Assembly: GCA_026636295.1 (NCBI GenBank)
Contig: CP089459.1
Location: 124,001 to 188,000 of the forward strand
Reading direction: 5' to 3'
Length of the DNA stretch: 64,000 nt
From: Medakamo hakoo
Lineage: Eukaryota > Chlorophyta > Trebouxiophyceae > Coccomyxaceae
Shown here one piece after another: positions 10,307 through 20,560 of the stretch; the stretch's first letter is position 1; each line of letters opens with the position of its first letter. Both the position numbers and the translations under genes were made by a program. The notes below the pieces were generated by a model. It made no database searches. It was not told the origin of the DNA and saw only the letters and a list, made by a program, of their open reading frames with translations.

Positions 10307-11749
10307 ATGCGGCCCGCTGGCCAGGCCGGCGGCTGCCGCACCGGCGGTGCGTCGCCGTCGCCGTCTGGAGGAGTGTCTTCCCACCCTCTCCCACGCAAGT
10401 GGGGTGCAGGTGTGTGGTTTTTCTGTGATGGGGGTTGGAGGGGGCGCGGACGGCGGCCAAGCCACCGCACGCCGGTCCCGGAAGCAGGGCCGCCGGCGAG
10501 CAAAAAAAAAAAACGCATGCCCCTTTCTCCACACCTTCACCCCTCCTCCACACCCACCCCAACACACCCAGCCACGCACCCCCGCCACCGGTCCGCCCCA
10601 CGCCCGCCCCGCATCACCAACACGGGAGAAGAGCTCGACCCCTCGGGTAAAATGATCGACACGGTGCTGGGCCGGCACGCCCCCCTCCGCCTGGAAGCCG
10701 AGCACCAGGGCGCGAAACCGGGCGACCTCCCGCTCGAGCGGTCGGTCGGCATGCAATACTTGGAAGCCCTGTTCTCGGACGCGGTCGTCCCCGAGGACGG
10801 CGCCTACTGGTTCAACTGCCCGGAGGACGGGTGGGTGAGCGGGGAGGTGGTGCGGGAGCGGGCGACCGAGGTGGAAGCCGCCCCACTGACGGGGCTGCGC
10901 AACCCGGACGAGCCCGGCTTTGCGTCCAAGCCGTGCCTGACGGACCTGCGCGTCGGCGACACGTTTGAGGGCGCCGTCGTCCAGGGCGGGGCCTACTGCT
11001 CCGGCATCCTCGTCGACATCGGCGCCCAGTGGGACGGCCTGCTGCCCGTCGCGCCGACGGAGGTGCGGATGGGCGACGGCGAGGTGCACGCCGACACGGC
11101 CGCGACCTGGCGCCGGCTGAAGCGCTGTTACCCCCTCCGCGGCGGCACCGTCTCCGTCCGCGTTGCGCGCATCGATGCCGCGCCCCTGGCCCGCTTCCCG
11201 CTCGTCCTGGAGCCGGTGGGCGTGGCGCCCGACGTGGCGGCGTGCTTGTGCGTTGTGTCCGTTTCCCTCTTTCCTTTCACAGCGGCGGCGTGGGGTCCTT
11301 CCCCGTCTCTCCCCCCCACCCACCCACCCACCCACCCACCCACCCACCCACCCATCCACCCCCACCCTACCAAAACAACCAGCCTCCCGGCGGCCGACTT
11401 CAAAAACGCGTACGACCTCCGCGGCGCGGGCCAAGACCCCGCGACGTTGGACGCCCTGACGGGCGGCGCGTGGAGCGGCGGGCGGGAGTACGACGTCCTC
11501 AACCTGCAGGCCGGCATGTACGGCCCCGGCGGGTCCCGGATTGCCCGGGAGCAGGACGCCCTGGGGTTTGAGGTGCGGGCGACGTACGCGCCCGGTCCCG
11601 GTGGAGCGCCGGCGACGGCGGCGGCGGCTGCCGACGCGGCGGCGGTGGAAGCGGCCGCCGCAGACGCGGCCGCGGCTGGGGGGCCCCGCCATGGCCGCGT
11701 CTTGGAGATTGGGTGGACGGACTACGACGGCATCGCGGGCAGCTTGTAA
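10307..11749 (+). CDS. S1 RNA-binding domain protein, probably organellar
   Basis: Best model: exons 10307-10409, 10572-11241 and 11383-11749, 379 residues. The segment at about 163-240 (VGDTFEGAVVQGGAYCSGILV, then DIGAQWDGLLPVA) has the shape of an S1 OB-fold, a single-strand RNA-binding module found in plastid and bacterial ribosome or RNA-processing proteins. The N-terminus is rich in Arg, Ser, Ala and Pro and lacks acidic residues, so it could be a transit peptide. The C-terminal third (YDVLNLQAGMYGPGGSR and WTDYDGIAGSL) is unfamiliar. The second intron contains a long CACC repeat. The first exon is the least certain part: it was chosen because its phase matches the exon 2 acceptor. Specific RNA target and organelle are unknown. 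Confidence 0.7.
   Translation: MRPAGQAGGCRTGGASPSPSGGVSSHPLPRKWGAGVWFFCDGGWRGRGRRPSHRTPVPEAGPPASKKKKRMPLSPHLHPSSTPTPTHPATHPRHRSAPRPPRITNTGEELDPSGKMIDTVLGRHAPLRLEAEHQGAKPGDLPLERSVGMQYLEALFSDAVVPEDGAYWFNCPEDGWVSGEVVRERATEVEAAPLTGLRNPDEPGFASKPCLTDLRVGDTFEGAVVQGGAYCSGILVDIGAQWDGLLPVAPTEVRMGDGEVHADTAATWRRLKRCYPLRGGTVSVRVARIDAAPLARFPLVLEPVGVAPDVAACLCVVSVSLFPFTAAAWGPSPSLPPTHPPTHPPTHPPIHPHPTKTTSLPAADFKNAYDLRGAGQDPATLDALTGGAWSGGREYDVLNLQAGMYGPGGSRIAREQDALGFEVRATYAPGPGGAPATAAAAADAAAVEAAAADAAAAGGPRHGRVLEIGWTDYDGIAGSL
11317..11354 (+). repeat. CACC tandem repeat inside an intron
   Basis: About nine copies of CACC lie just upstream of the acceptor of the S1-domain gene's second intron. The opposite strand is a GGTG/GGGT repeat able to form G-quadruplexes. 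It is an extreme case of the C/A-rich acceptor tracts seen throughout the window. Confidence 0.8.
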
Positions 11750-11843
11750 AGGACTCGATGCAGAACGAGGCGCTGGTGTAACACACGCGCCCACGGGAGG
11801 GAGAGAGAGAGAGAGGGAGAGGCGGGGGGGCGCAGCCCCCTCC

Positions 11844-13295
11844 TCATTTCTTCTCCTGCCCACCACCCCCGCCCCCACCACCTAAAAACTTGGGCAGCCG
11901 GCCTTTGAGCTCGGCCTGCTTGGCCTGGCGTTCGGCCTCCCTGTCCTCCTCCTCCTGCCGCGCCCGGTACTCCAAGTAGTCCGCGCGCGCGGCCGCGCCC
12001 GCGGCCTGGGCGCGCGGCCAGAGGGCCGGCCCAAACTTGGACCACGCAAACCCAAACGCGGCGCCGCCCAGGTGCCCCCAGTGGTCCAGCCACCGCCAGC
12101 CGGCGAGGGCGCCCAGGGCGTCAAAGGCCAGCAGGGCGGCCGTGACGTCGCGCAACGTCACGTTGCTGCCTTCCGGGCTGAGGACGAGGTTCATGGGCCG
12201 GTCGGGCTGGAGGGACGCCGCACAGGCCAGGATCGCGTACACCGCGCCCGACGCGCCCAGGGACAGCCCGCCGGGCGGCGGCCGGCGCAGCCAGCGGCCG
12301 GCGTGCGAGGCGGCGGCGGACGCCAACCCGGCGGCGGCGTAGACGCCCGCAAACTGGCGGTCGCCCTGCGCGCCCGCCACGGCCTCGCCCAGGGCGTGCA
12401 GGGCGAGCATGTTGGCCGCCAGGTGCAGGGCGCTGCCGTGCGACCAGTTGGACAGGAACAGCGAGCGCAGGCGGGGGCGGGCGGGCGGCAGGCTCTGCGC
12501 AAAGGTGCGCCGCATGGCGCTCCGCCACAGGCCGGGCAGGCCGGCCCGCCACCCGCCGGGCGCGGCCGTGCCGCCGCCGAGCTTCCACGCCGCCAGGACG
12601 GCCAGGTTGGCGGCCAGGATGCCGCCAAACGTGCGGTCGTAGGGGCTGCGGTGGTCCCACCACCCGACCGCGGCCGACGCCGCGTCCCTGAAGAACGGCG
12701 GGAGGAAGGCGACCCAGGACGGGAGCTCGGTCGGTGGCGGGGGCGGCGCCATGCCTTGCCTGACCGCTTCGACCGCCCGGCGCACGGGCCCGCCGCGTGC
12801 GGCGCGGGCTTTGTCTTCTGCGTCAACCGCACCGGCCGCGACGAGGCAGGCGGTGCCGGCGGCGGCACAGAACGTGAGCGGGATGGCGATGTCCCGGGCC
12901 CAGGAAAAGGTGTACGGGAGGGGCGGGTGGGCGGGCGGGTGGGTCGGCGGGGGTAGCGGAGGCGGTGGAGCAGCCCGCGGAGGTGGCGGCGCCGACGACG
13001 CTGCGGGCGGGCGCGGCGCGTGCGCCTGGACGGACGGCTTCTGGTACGCTGCCTGCGCATCCTGGGCGCGGTCGCGGCCGTGGTGGCGGAACCAGGCGTA
13101 GGGCGCCGGCGGCGCGGAGGGCGCGGCCGGGGTTGGTGGCGGCGCGCCGGGCGGCCGCGTCGGTGCGGGCGGCCGGGACCCCGGCCGGCCCGGGAAGTGG
13201 ATGCCCCGCTGCAGTGGTCCAGGGCCCGGTGCGCCAGACGCCCGCGCCGACCGGGCCGCGGCGGCTAGGGCAGCGGCGGCGGCGCGGGGCAGCAT
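11844..13295 (-). CDS. Rhomboid intramembrane protease, PARL-like
   Basis: A single exon encodes 483 residues. Rhomboids cut single transmembrane helices inside the bilayer. The catalytic serine is in GASGAVYA (S349) and the catalytic His in HWGHLGGAAFGF (H408). The oxyanion-stabilising motif is HLAANM (H291, N295). The hydrophobic stretches between them fit the six-helix core, and a preceding segment SWARDIAIPLTFCAAAGTA fits the extra N-terminal helix of mitochondrial PARL. The first 60 residues are Arg/Ala-rich with no acid residues, typical of mitochondrial import. A Pro-rich stretch at about 105-125 reads open with no acceptor, so I kept it as coding. The C-terminus is charged (REAERQAKQAELKGRLPKF) and ends in poly-Gly. 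Organelle placement is inferred. Confidence 0.88.
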   Translation of the reverse strand: MLPRAAAAALAAAARSARASGAPGPGPLQRGIHFPGRPGSRPPAPTRPPGAPPPTPAAPSAPPAPYAWFRHHGRDRAQDAQAAYQKPSVQAHAPRPPAASSAPPPPRAAPPPPLPPPTHPPAHPPLPYTFSWARDIAIPLTFCAAAGTACLVAAGAVDAEDKARAARGGPVRRAVEAVRQGMAPPPPPTELPSWVAFLPPFFRDAASAAVGWWDHRSPYDRTFGGILAANLAVLAAWKLGGGTAAPGGWRAGLPGLWRSAMRRTFAQSLPPARPRLRSLFLSNWSHGSALHLAANMLALHALGEAVAGAQGDRQFAGVYAAAGLASAAASHAGRWLRRPPPGGLSLGASGAVYAILACAASLQPDRPMNLVLSPEGSNVTLRDVTAALLAFDALGALAGWRWLDHWGHLGGAAFGFAWSKFGPALWPRAQAAGAAARADYLEYRARQEEEDREAERQAKQAELKGRLPKFLGGGGGGGGQEKK

Positions 13296-13877
13296 GTTTG
13301 TTGGCCCGGAAAAGCAAATGCGCCTCTGGCCGGCCGAGAGCACTGCGGGTCGGCGTGCGCGCGCGTGTGCACTCTGCTCTTTTTTTTGGCGCGCGTGTGC
13401 AGGGGTACGTACGTCTTGTGGGCGCGCCTCCGCCCGCCCTTTGCCGCTTCCCGCCTGCCGCTGAAGCGAGCCAAGACTCTCGCGCTGTTGTCGAAGCGTG
13501 GGAACGCCGCCGCCCGGCGCCGCCGCGCCCGCCAACCGTGCGTTGCGCGAGAGTTTGGGCGGGAAGGACAGGGAGTGCGCGCGCCCTCCCCCTCTGCGCG
13601 GCGTGCCCGCGCCGGGGCCCGCCCATGCCGCGCGTCTTGTGAGCCCTGGCGATTGTCCGACCCACGGTGTGGGCGGCAAGGCCGAAACTCGCCCTCCCCA
13701 CGCCGCGGTCGCCCTTGGTTTGCGAGCGAAAAGACCCTCGTCGCGTTTGTTTTTTTCACGCACGCCTCACCCTTTTCTCCCTCCGACACGCCACAGGGCG
13801 CAACCCTCCCACGCAGAGAGTGCCACGCCTCTCTGCGCGTGCGCAAGGGGCCCCACCCACTAAGAAAAGGAGCGACA
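13296..13877. other. Divergent promoter region, rhomboid / unknown gene
   Basis: 582 bp lie between the two start codons. The reading frame of the right-hand gene stays open through much of it, but the sequence looks like GC-rich filler without conserved protein. No RNA gene or clear regulatory box was seen. Confidence 0.4.
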
Positions 13878-14699
13878 ATGGTGGCGTCCGCCCTGACGGC
13901 CGCGCTCTCCGCAGCGACCGGCAGCAGCACGACGACGGGCGGCGCTGTCCTCGCGGTCGCGGGCGTGGCAGCCAGCCCGTCCGGCTCTGCCTCGACCCGC
14001 CGCCGCCCTCTGGTCGTGGGGTCCGCACCGGCTGCCTACGTGACGGTGGTGTGCCGGTCCGGCGGTGGGAAAGGCGGTGCCAGTGGCGTGCGCATGGCCG
14101 CAGCTGCTGCTGCGTCGTCAGCGTGCACTGTCACGGCCGCGTGCACGCCGCCCCGCACGGTGACTCGTCCGACCGCGGCGTCCGGCACGCGCCTGGCCCC
14201 TGCCCACGCGCTGCGCCGCCTGCGCGGCCGGCGGGCGAACGGGCGCGGCGACGACGAGGGCGGGGACGAAGAACCGCCGACGGGCGGCGACGACGGCGGC
14301 GGCAGCTGGGACGGGAGCGGTGGGTCTGGAGGTTCTGGCGGGTCCAACAACAATAACAACGACCCGTGGGCGGGCGGCGGTGACGACGGCTGGTACGACG
14401 AAGAGGCGGCCGGCGCGGCGCGTGAAGAGACCACGCACGCGCTGCTGGGCGCCCTCGCGCTGGGTTCAGGCGCGGTCGGCGCGGCGCGCGCGGCGTTAGG
14501 TGGTGGCACCCACTCGTCCGACGACGACGAGGCGCCGGCCTGGGTGCGGGCCACGTACGGCGGGAAGGCGGCCAAGGCGGCGGCGCTGCCTTCGGTGGTG
14601 CCGGGTTGCCGGGAGGGTGCAGGCGTGGCGGCTGCCGCGGTCGCGGCAGCGGCGGCCGCCGCGGCCGGCCCAGCCGCCGTCAGCGCTGCCGTGCCCTGA
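13878..14699 (+). CDS. Unknown Ala/Gly-rich protein, probably plastid
   Basis: A single exon encodes 273 residues starting at GACAATGG, a good initiation context. I do not recognise a family. The first 90 residues are rich in Ala, Ser, Thr, Arg and Val with no acidic residue, as in chloroplast transit peptides. The middle has an acidic block (RGDDEGGDEEPPTGGDDGGG), a Gly-Ser linker with five Asn and then DPWAGGGDDGWYDEE. One moderately hydrophobic segment (HALLGALALGSGAVGAARAAL) could touch or cross a membrane, and the tail is an Ala run. Gly/Asp-rich layouts of this sort are common in small plastid proteins, but that is only an analogy. The frame and composition support a real gene; function is open. 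Confidence 0.6.
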   Translation: MVASALTAALSAATGSSTTTGGAVLAVAGVAASPSGSASTRRRPLVVGSAPAAYVTVVCRSGGGKGGASGVRMAAAAAASSACTVTAACTPPRTVTRPTAASGTRLAPAHALRRLRGRRANGRGDDEGGDEEPPTGGDDGGGSWDGSGGSGGSGGSNNNNNDPWAGGGDDGWYDEEAAGAAREETTHALLGALALGSGAVGAARAALGGGTHSSDDDEAPAWVRATYGGKAAKAAALPSVVPGCREGAGVAAAAVAAAAAAAAGPAAVSAAVP

Positions 14700-15209
14700 A
14701 AGAATGTACTTGTACCAGTGTACAAAAAACAGCAGAAAGACGGGCGCGACGGGCGCGTGCGCGCGCCCCCCCCCCGTCGAAAAAGAAACGAAAACGAGGA
14801 GAGAGGGATGGGATGGAGGTTTGTGTTTTTTGCCTTTTTTTCCGGCCTAGAGAATGAACTGCTTTCCTCGCTGCCGCGTGGCCGCGCCAGTGTGGCGCGC
14901 GCCGCGCGCGCGCGTGTGTGTGTGGCATGTGTTTTGTAAAAACAGGGCGGGGCGATTTTGCGCGCGGCGCCTCGGAAAAACTTCCACCAGACGGGACGGG
15001 CCGTCCCCCCCAACCACTCGGGAAACGTGTGTTGCGTTCACACCACAACTGTCTCCTCCCCCCGCACTCCGACCCCGGGTCACGCACCCCTCCCCCAGGT
15101 CACGGGCGTGCGCGCGCGTCGGAAGCGTGGGGCGCACAGCAGCAGCAGCAACTCCAACCTCTCGGCCTGGCTCGGCCGCACACACTCTCAACCGCCCCCC
15201 CTCACACAC
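14700..15209. other. Gap between converging genes, no gene seen
   Basis: 510 bp between two 3' ends. It contains TGTAC repeats just after the left stop (14706-14725), a CG/TG alternating run around 14904-14920 and a TTTTGTAAAA near 14933 that could serve 3' processing. No protein or RNA gene was found. Confidence 0.5.
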
Positions 15210-16518
15210 TCACTTGCGGCCGCCGCCGGCCGACGTCGCGGCCCCACCGCCGCCCGTCACGGTCGCGGTCGACGTGGACGCCCCGCCGGCCGGCCCACCA
15301 AACAGGGCCGGCCCCACGCCGGCAGGGAAGGCGGACGCGACCGCGTCGCCCGCGGCCGACGCCGCGTCGGTGAACGTCGCGACGACTTCGTCGGCCACCG
15401 CCGCGGCCAGTTCGGCGGGGCTGGCGGCCTGGTCGGGCTTCTTGGGGTCGAACACCGCGATGACGTTGCGGACGGGCGTGCCGAACACGGCGGCGGCCCG
15501 GCACTGCTCGCCCACGAAGAAGCCCGGGCGGACGTGCGGGCCGGTCAGGACGGCCGGCGTCTGGCGGTAGCGGACGGAGGGCGCGACACACTCCAGCTCC
15601 CGGTCGCCCGCGTTCAGCTCGCAGCCGCCCAGGGAGAAGGTCAGGGAGAAGCCGGGGGCTGGTGCGTGGGGCGGGTGTGTGTGTGGGCGTGGGTGTGGGG
15701 CGTGTGAGTGAGAGGGGTGAGGCAACCCCAACCCCCCAACCCCTCTCGGGCTCGCTCTCCCCTCCAGCAGAGTTCACACAACGCAACTGGAAAAGTTGGC
15801 CGGGACGAGCGTCCCCGGCGCGTACGCGGGCGGGGAGCAGTACTCGGCCCGGTAAGCCTGGTACAGGGCGTCCACGGACGCGGCGCCCTGGGAGATGGCG
15901 GACGCGGCGGACTGGCCGGCCATCTGTGGGCGGAGGGGTGGGGGTGGGAGGGGTGGGCGAGGCCAGGGGTGAGCTGCTGGAGAGGCTAGTGGGGGGTGGT
16001 CGGGGGGTGGATCGAAAAAAACTCACGGACGCGACGGACGCGCCGTCCTGCAGCAGGCCGCCGACCAGGGAGGAGACGCCGGAAACCTTGGCCTGGTGGT
16101 GGTGGTGGTTGGTGGGGAGGGGGCGCGCGCGCGTGAGGGGCGGGCCTCGAGCCCCGACGCTCCAGCCGCCCTTTTTTGTGTCCGCGCCCCCACCACTCTC
16201 ACACACACACACCTCAAACGTGGACATCAGGCTGGACGCCGCGCCCGCGCCCAGGCCCATGATGTCGGAGGGGGCGAGGGCGCCTGGGTGGGTGGAGTGG
16301 TGGTGGTGGTGGGCCGGGCGTGAGGCGGCGCGCGGCACCACAACAGGGCGCCCCCCCCCCTTTTTTCGGGGGTCGCCTCGCCGCTCGCACGCTCCGTGCT
16401 CCCCCTCCTCCCCACCTCCCCCTCACTCACCCAGGATGTTGTCCAGCTGGGCGTGCGCGGACCCGGCCGAGGCGGCCATCAGGGAGGCGGCGAGGACGGC
16501 GGCGGCGCGGAAGGCCAT
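15210..16518 (-). CDS. Unknown secreted protein, five exons
   Basis: Exons (minus) 16518-16431, 16283-16213, 16092-16027, 15923-15788 and 15658-15210; 269 residues. No family is recognised. It begins with a classic signal peptide (MAFRAAAVLAASLMAASAGS, cleavage likely after AHA), followed by QLDNILGALAPSD. Residues 30-100 form Ala/Ser/Gly-rich amphipathic stretches (VSGVSSLVGGLLQDG). The second half looks like a beta-rich domain with four cysteines (FSLTFSLGGCELNAGDRELEC, then VGEQCRAAAVFG) and ends in a Gly/Thr/Ser tail with GGGRK. It is probably extracellular or in the cell wall. The exon chain was fixed by phase: all five exons join to exactly 270 codons. The fourth donor (A|GTTGCG) is atypical but is the only one in the right phase. 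Confidence 0.65.
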
Positions 16519-16749
16519 GGTTTGCGGGGGTGGTGGTGGCGGGGATGAGGGGACCGGTGGGCTCGGTGGAACGAGGGAGTGAGGGGAGGGGGTGGGAAGG
16601 ATGGGGAGGACGGCCCACCCGGCTTGCACACCACAAACCAACCAACAGAAGACACCGCCGGGGGGACACGCGCCCACCCCGCCCCTCTCCCTCCCCACCC
16701 ACCCGTTGTCACGCACTCCCACCGCTCCACACAAACCACACGCGCACCC
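16519..16749. promoter_or_regulatory. Divergent promoter, secreted protein / SR-like gene
   Basis: 231 bp between start codons of opposite-strand genes. GC-rich with C-rich patches; no recognised box. Confidence 0.4.
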
Positions 16750-17610
16750 ATGCCCAAGTCCGCGTACATCCTGGCGATCGAAAACTTGAGCTCGGCGACG
16801 CGGTGCCGCGACATTCGCGACGAGTGCGAACGGTTTGGCACCGTCCTGGACGTGAGTTTGGGGGGTTGGGGATGATGGGGCGGCAGCGGGGTAGGGCGAG
16901 GCCTCGCGCACGCCCGGAACGCGACATCACCCGCATCGGAGGCGGGGTGACCGTGCTGTGCGTGCGGCGGCCCGCCCCAAAAAGCCCACGTCTCCGGAAG
17001 ATGCGACTGCCCCGCTCTCACGCTCCCCGCCTCACCCTCAACGCCCACGCCCCTCGCACAGGTCGAGCGCGACAAAAACGAGCGCCTGGCGCTTGTGGAG
17101 TTCAAACAGTGCGTTGGAGTGTCTTTTGGGGTCGTTCCGCCCGCCCGCGTCGCCTATTTTGTTTTCGTGGGAGGGAGCAAACACCGCGCGCCGGGAGCGG
17201 CCAGCGCGCGCGCCAACGCCGACACGACCATCCTTCCGACGCCACCCCTCCTCCCGAGCAGCCGACGAGCTGGATGTCCAGACACACGTGTACGACAAGG
17301 CCGGGACCGTGCGGGCGTGGTCATTGGGTTGCATTGTCGATGTCCGCCGTCGCTCCCGCTCACACGCCCTCCCTCCATGCCTCCCACCCCACACAGCTCC
17401 GCCGACGCCAAGGACGCGTACAACAAGCTGGACGGCGTGGAAATCGACGGCCGCCGCTGGGAAGTGTTCTTTGCAAGCAAGAAAGACCTAGACTTTATGG
17501 GGTGGGAGTGGAATGAAGGCGAGGGTAAAGGGGGCGGGGCCATGCCGCTGGCGCCCGGGTCGACGCGCACCCGGTCGCCCAGCCCGGTGCGCGAGCACCA
17601 CTCGGGGTGA
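16750..17610 (+). CDS. Small single-RRM SR-like RNA-binding protein
   Basis: Exons 16750-16851, 17062-17108 and 17397-17610 give 120 residues. One RRM fills the protein. RNP2 is YILAIENL, the helix is RCRDIRDECERFGTVLDV, RNP1 is degenerate (RLALVEFK), and then come DAKDAYNKLDGVEIDGRRW and EVFFASKKDLDFMGW. The C-terminus has a short acidic-Gly linker and ends TRSPSPVREHHSG, a tiny RS-like tail. This suggests a splicing or mRNA-binding role in the nucleus, but RNP1 is unusual and the exact partner is unknown. Exon 3 was joined to exon 2 by phase (CA|C). A possible extra exon around 17261-17310 was rejected because it breaks the RRM. Confidence 0.75.
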
Positions 17611-17813
17611 GGGAGAGTGAGAGGGGGGGATGCACAACCTAGCCTGGATGGGGGGATGGAGACAAGAGTGCAACACGGAGCCCAAGCCGGCTTTTTTTTT
17701 AGCGGGGAGAGACGCACGCACGACATGGCACGGCACGGCTGGCCGCGCCGTGCAGAGTGGAGAGGGCGGCCGGTGTTGTGTTTCCCTCCCGTCAGGGGGG
17801 AGGGAAACCCTGG

Positions 17814-17856
<43 letters not shown>

Positions 17857-17917
17857 GCGATCCCAGGGGCCGTGTGCCTCGCGCCTTGACTCGGACTCCG
17901 CGCGCGCGCGCACCTGC
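17611..17917. other. Gap with hairpin and CA repeat
   Basis: 307 bp between the SR-like gene's stop and the RecN start, same strand. It holds an 11 bp perfect inverted repeat (17780-17790 with 17798-17808) and a CA repeat (17815-17855). No gene was seen. The right part must act as the RecN-like gene's promoter. Confidence 0.5.
17780..17855 (+). repeat. Stem-loop followed by (CA)20
   Basis: GTTTCCCTCCC (17780-17790) pairs exactly with GGGAGGGAAAC (17798-17808) across a 7-base loop. Six bases later comes a pure CA run of about 41 bases. The pair sits about 170 bases after the SR-like gene's stop, in what may be its 3' UTR. Confidence 0.75.
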
Positions 17918-20479
17918 ATGCGCCGCCTCCTCCACGCCGCCGCCACCGCTGCCGCGTCCTCCCACTTCCGGTCGCCGTCGTCCGTCATGCGTGCCGTGTC
18001 GCGGCTGAGGGTGCGTTTGAGAGGAGGGAACAGGACGCGCTGAGACACATATCCCACCAAAAAAAAAAACCTTTCACGTCTTTGTTTTCGATTTTTGTTG
18101 CTCCAACAGCCCGCCCCACGGGCGTACCAGGCCATCCGGCCGCGCCCGCCGCCGGGAGGGCCCGTCGTGGCGGCCTCTAGGATCGGCCACACGAGTCGGC
18201 GCGCGTCAGCGGCCCTCCCCTACGCCGTCCCAGCCCAAAGCGAGGACGCGGCGACCGCATGCGGCGACGCGCCGCCCGTGCCACCACCCATCCTCAGCGC
18301 GGCCGCCACGCCCATCCCTGCGGCGGCGGCCGCTTCCACGACCCCGACCCACGTCGCCCGCGTCCGCATGGCCGACTACGCGCTCGTGCCGTCCGCCGAC
18401 GTCGCCCTCACCCCCGGCCTCACCGTCATCACGGGCGAGTCCGGCGCGGGGAAGAGCGTCCTTCTGTCAGCGCTGGCGCTGGCGCTCGGCGGGCCCGTCA
18501 CCGGCGCCGCCCCCGTCCGCCCGCCCGCCACGTCGGCGAGCGTCGAAGCGACGCTGGTCCTGGCTCGGCCGGACGCGGTCGCGGTCGCTGCCGCGCTGCG
18601 GGCGTGCGGCGGCAGCGCGGCGGGCGTGGCGGACGCCCTGGCGTCGCCCGCCGCCGCCGCCGCCGCCGCGGGCGGGCCGCCGCCCACCCTCACCCTCCGC
18701 CGCGAGCTGGCCCTGGAGGCGGCCGGCGGCTCGGTGCGGTCCAAGTGCTTCCTCAACGGGTCGGCCGTGCCCCTGAAAGCCCTGCGCGCCGTCGGCGGCC
18801 TGCTCGCCGACATCAACGGCCAGGGCGCGGCGGCCGGGCTGAGGGACGCGGCCGGCCAGGCGCGCCTGCTCGACGCGCTGGCGGGCACGGCCGCGCCGGC
18901 GGCCGCCTGGCGGCGTGCCGCGGCGGAGTGGAGGGCGGCCGAAGCCGCCGCCAAGCCGCCGCCCGGCTTTGACGAGGACGACGAGGGCTCTGCAGACGCC
19001 CGCCGGGCGGCCCTGCAAGCCACGGTCGACGCCGTGGCCGCCGCCGCCCCGCGCTCGGGCGAGGATGTCGCCCTGCGCGCGGCCGTCCGCGCGGGCGAAG
19101 CCCGCCGCGCCGCCGCCGACTCGGCCGCGGCTGTGGCGGCGGCCGCGGATCCAGGCGGTTCCCTGGCCGCGGCCCTGGCCGAAGCCGAAGCCCTGGCCCG
19201 GTCAGCGGCCGCCGCGGAGCGGGGGGTTGGTGGGAGCGGCGGCGGCGGCGGCGGCGCGGGCGCGGACGCGGATGACGAGGGAGACGGCGGCGACGCCCCA
19301 CCGCCGCCGTCCACCCCCACCACCCCGCTCGACCTCATCACGGACGCGGCCCGGTCCTTGGCCTCCGCCCGGGCCGCCCTGGCGGCCGCGGGCGAGCGCA
19401 GCGCCGCGTACGCGCGCGGCCACCGGCGCGCGGCCGCTGAAGCGGAGGCCGCGGCCGCGCGCTTGGCCGAGCTCAAGGCTGCGGCCGCGGCGGCCGGCGT
19501 CAAACCGTCGGCTGGTGCGGGCCTGGCTGATGCCCTGCTGGCTGCCCTGTCAGCCGCGGACGAGGAACTCCAGGGCTGGGGCGACGCAGCGGCCCGGCGG
19601 GCGGCGGCTGCGGGCCGGGCGGCGGACCTGCGCGCGCGGTTGGCCGCGGACGGTGCGGCCCTGTCCGCCGCGCGCCGGGCGGCCGCGGGCAAGCTGCGCG
19701 CGGCGGTGGGCGATGCGCTCGCGGGTCTGGGCCTGCCCGCCGCCCGCTTCGAAGTCCGCGTCGCGTGGACGCCCGACGCGGGCGGCGTGGACGTCCCGGC
19801 CGACGCGGCCGCGGTCGCGGGCGAGGCGGGCGGCCGCTACGCCCTCCCGCCCCCACTGCCCGCGCCCGCCCAGGCCGGCGCCGGTGCCGCGCCACCCACC
19901 CCGGCGGGCGGCGGGCTGGACACGATTGAATTTCTGTGGGCGGCGGGGCCCGCCGAACCGCTGCGCCCGCTGGCGTCCGCGGCGTCGGGCGGCGAGGCCG
20001 CGCGCGTGGCACTGGCGCTGCGCGCTGCGCGTGCGGCGGTCGTCGCGTCCGCGTCCGCCGCGGCCGGAGGAGGCGGGGCCGACGACGAGCACGACACCGC
20101 GTCCGACGCTCCCTCGCCGGGCGCCCCGCCCATCCTGGTCGTCGACGAGCTGGACGCGGGCGTGGGCGGCCGGCTGGGCGACGCGTTCGGCCGCACGCTC
20201 GCCCGCATGTGCGGGGGCGGGGGCGGCCCCGCCGGGCCGGTCGCCCAAGTCCTCGCCGTGTCGCACCTGCCGCAGGTGGCCGCCCACGCCGACGTCCACT
20301 TGCGCGTCGCCAAGGACGCGGCCGCGTCGTCGGCCGGCCGCGTCGTGACAGGGTTCGAGGCGCTGGGCGACCGCGAGGCCCGGCGGGCGGAACTGGCGGC
20401 CATGCTGGGCCCGCAGTTTGGGCCCGCGGAAGCAGAGGCGTTGTTGCAGTCGGCAGAGGGGGGCGGGGCGGGGGCGTGA
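17918..20479 (+). CDS. RECN: RecN-like SMC-family DNA repair ATPase
   Basis: Exons 17918-18010 and 18110-20479, 820 residues. RecN is a bacterial SMC-like protein for double-strand break repair; plants and algae keep organelle-targeted copies. Exon 1 encodes an Arg/Ala/Ser-rich leader (MRRLLHAAATAAASSHFR) that fits import into plastid or mitochondrion. Residues 118-147 match RecN: LVPSADVALTPGLTVITGES, with Walker A GESGAGKS at 140-147. KCFLNGSAVPLKALRAV and DINGQG follow. The middle is Ala-rich coiled-coil-like. The C-lobe has signature SGGEAAR (about 657) and Walker B ILVVDELDAGVGG (about 705-717), then VLAVSHLPQVAAHAD. It is longer than bacterial RecN because of the leader and Gly/Ala inserts. 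Start chosen for a good leader and an exact phase 0 junction. Confidence 0.88.
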
Positions 20480-20560
20480 TGTGACTGACTGGGGAAACAG
20501 GCTTGTTGTGTGTTGCACACCGACCCCCCGGCGGGCGCGCCCACCCCACCACCCCACACC

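Noticed and set aside
11317-11354. CACC repeat read as a telomere-type or CRISPR-like repeat
   Set aside because: It is a simple tetranucleotide run inside an intron, without spacers or telomere motif.
10028-13295. Very long minus-strand frame running from the ISWI start through the S1-domain gene
   Set aside because: It only stays open because of high GC; the real genes in it are on the plus strand and in other frames.
17262-17312. Possible extra exon of the SR-like RRM gene
   Set aside because: Including it puts a non-RRM peptide in the middle of the domain; direct joining of 17108 to 17397 gives a normal RRM.
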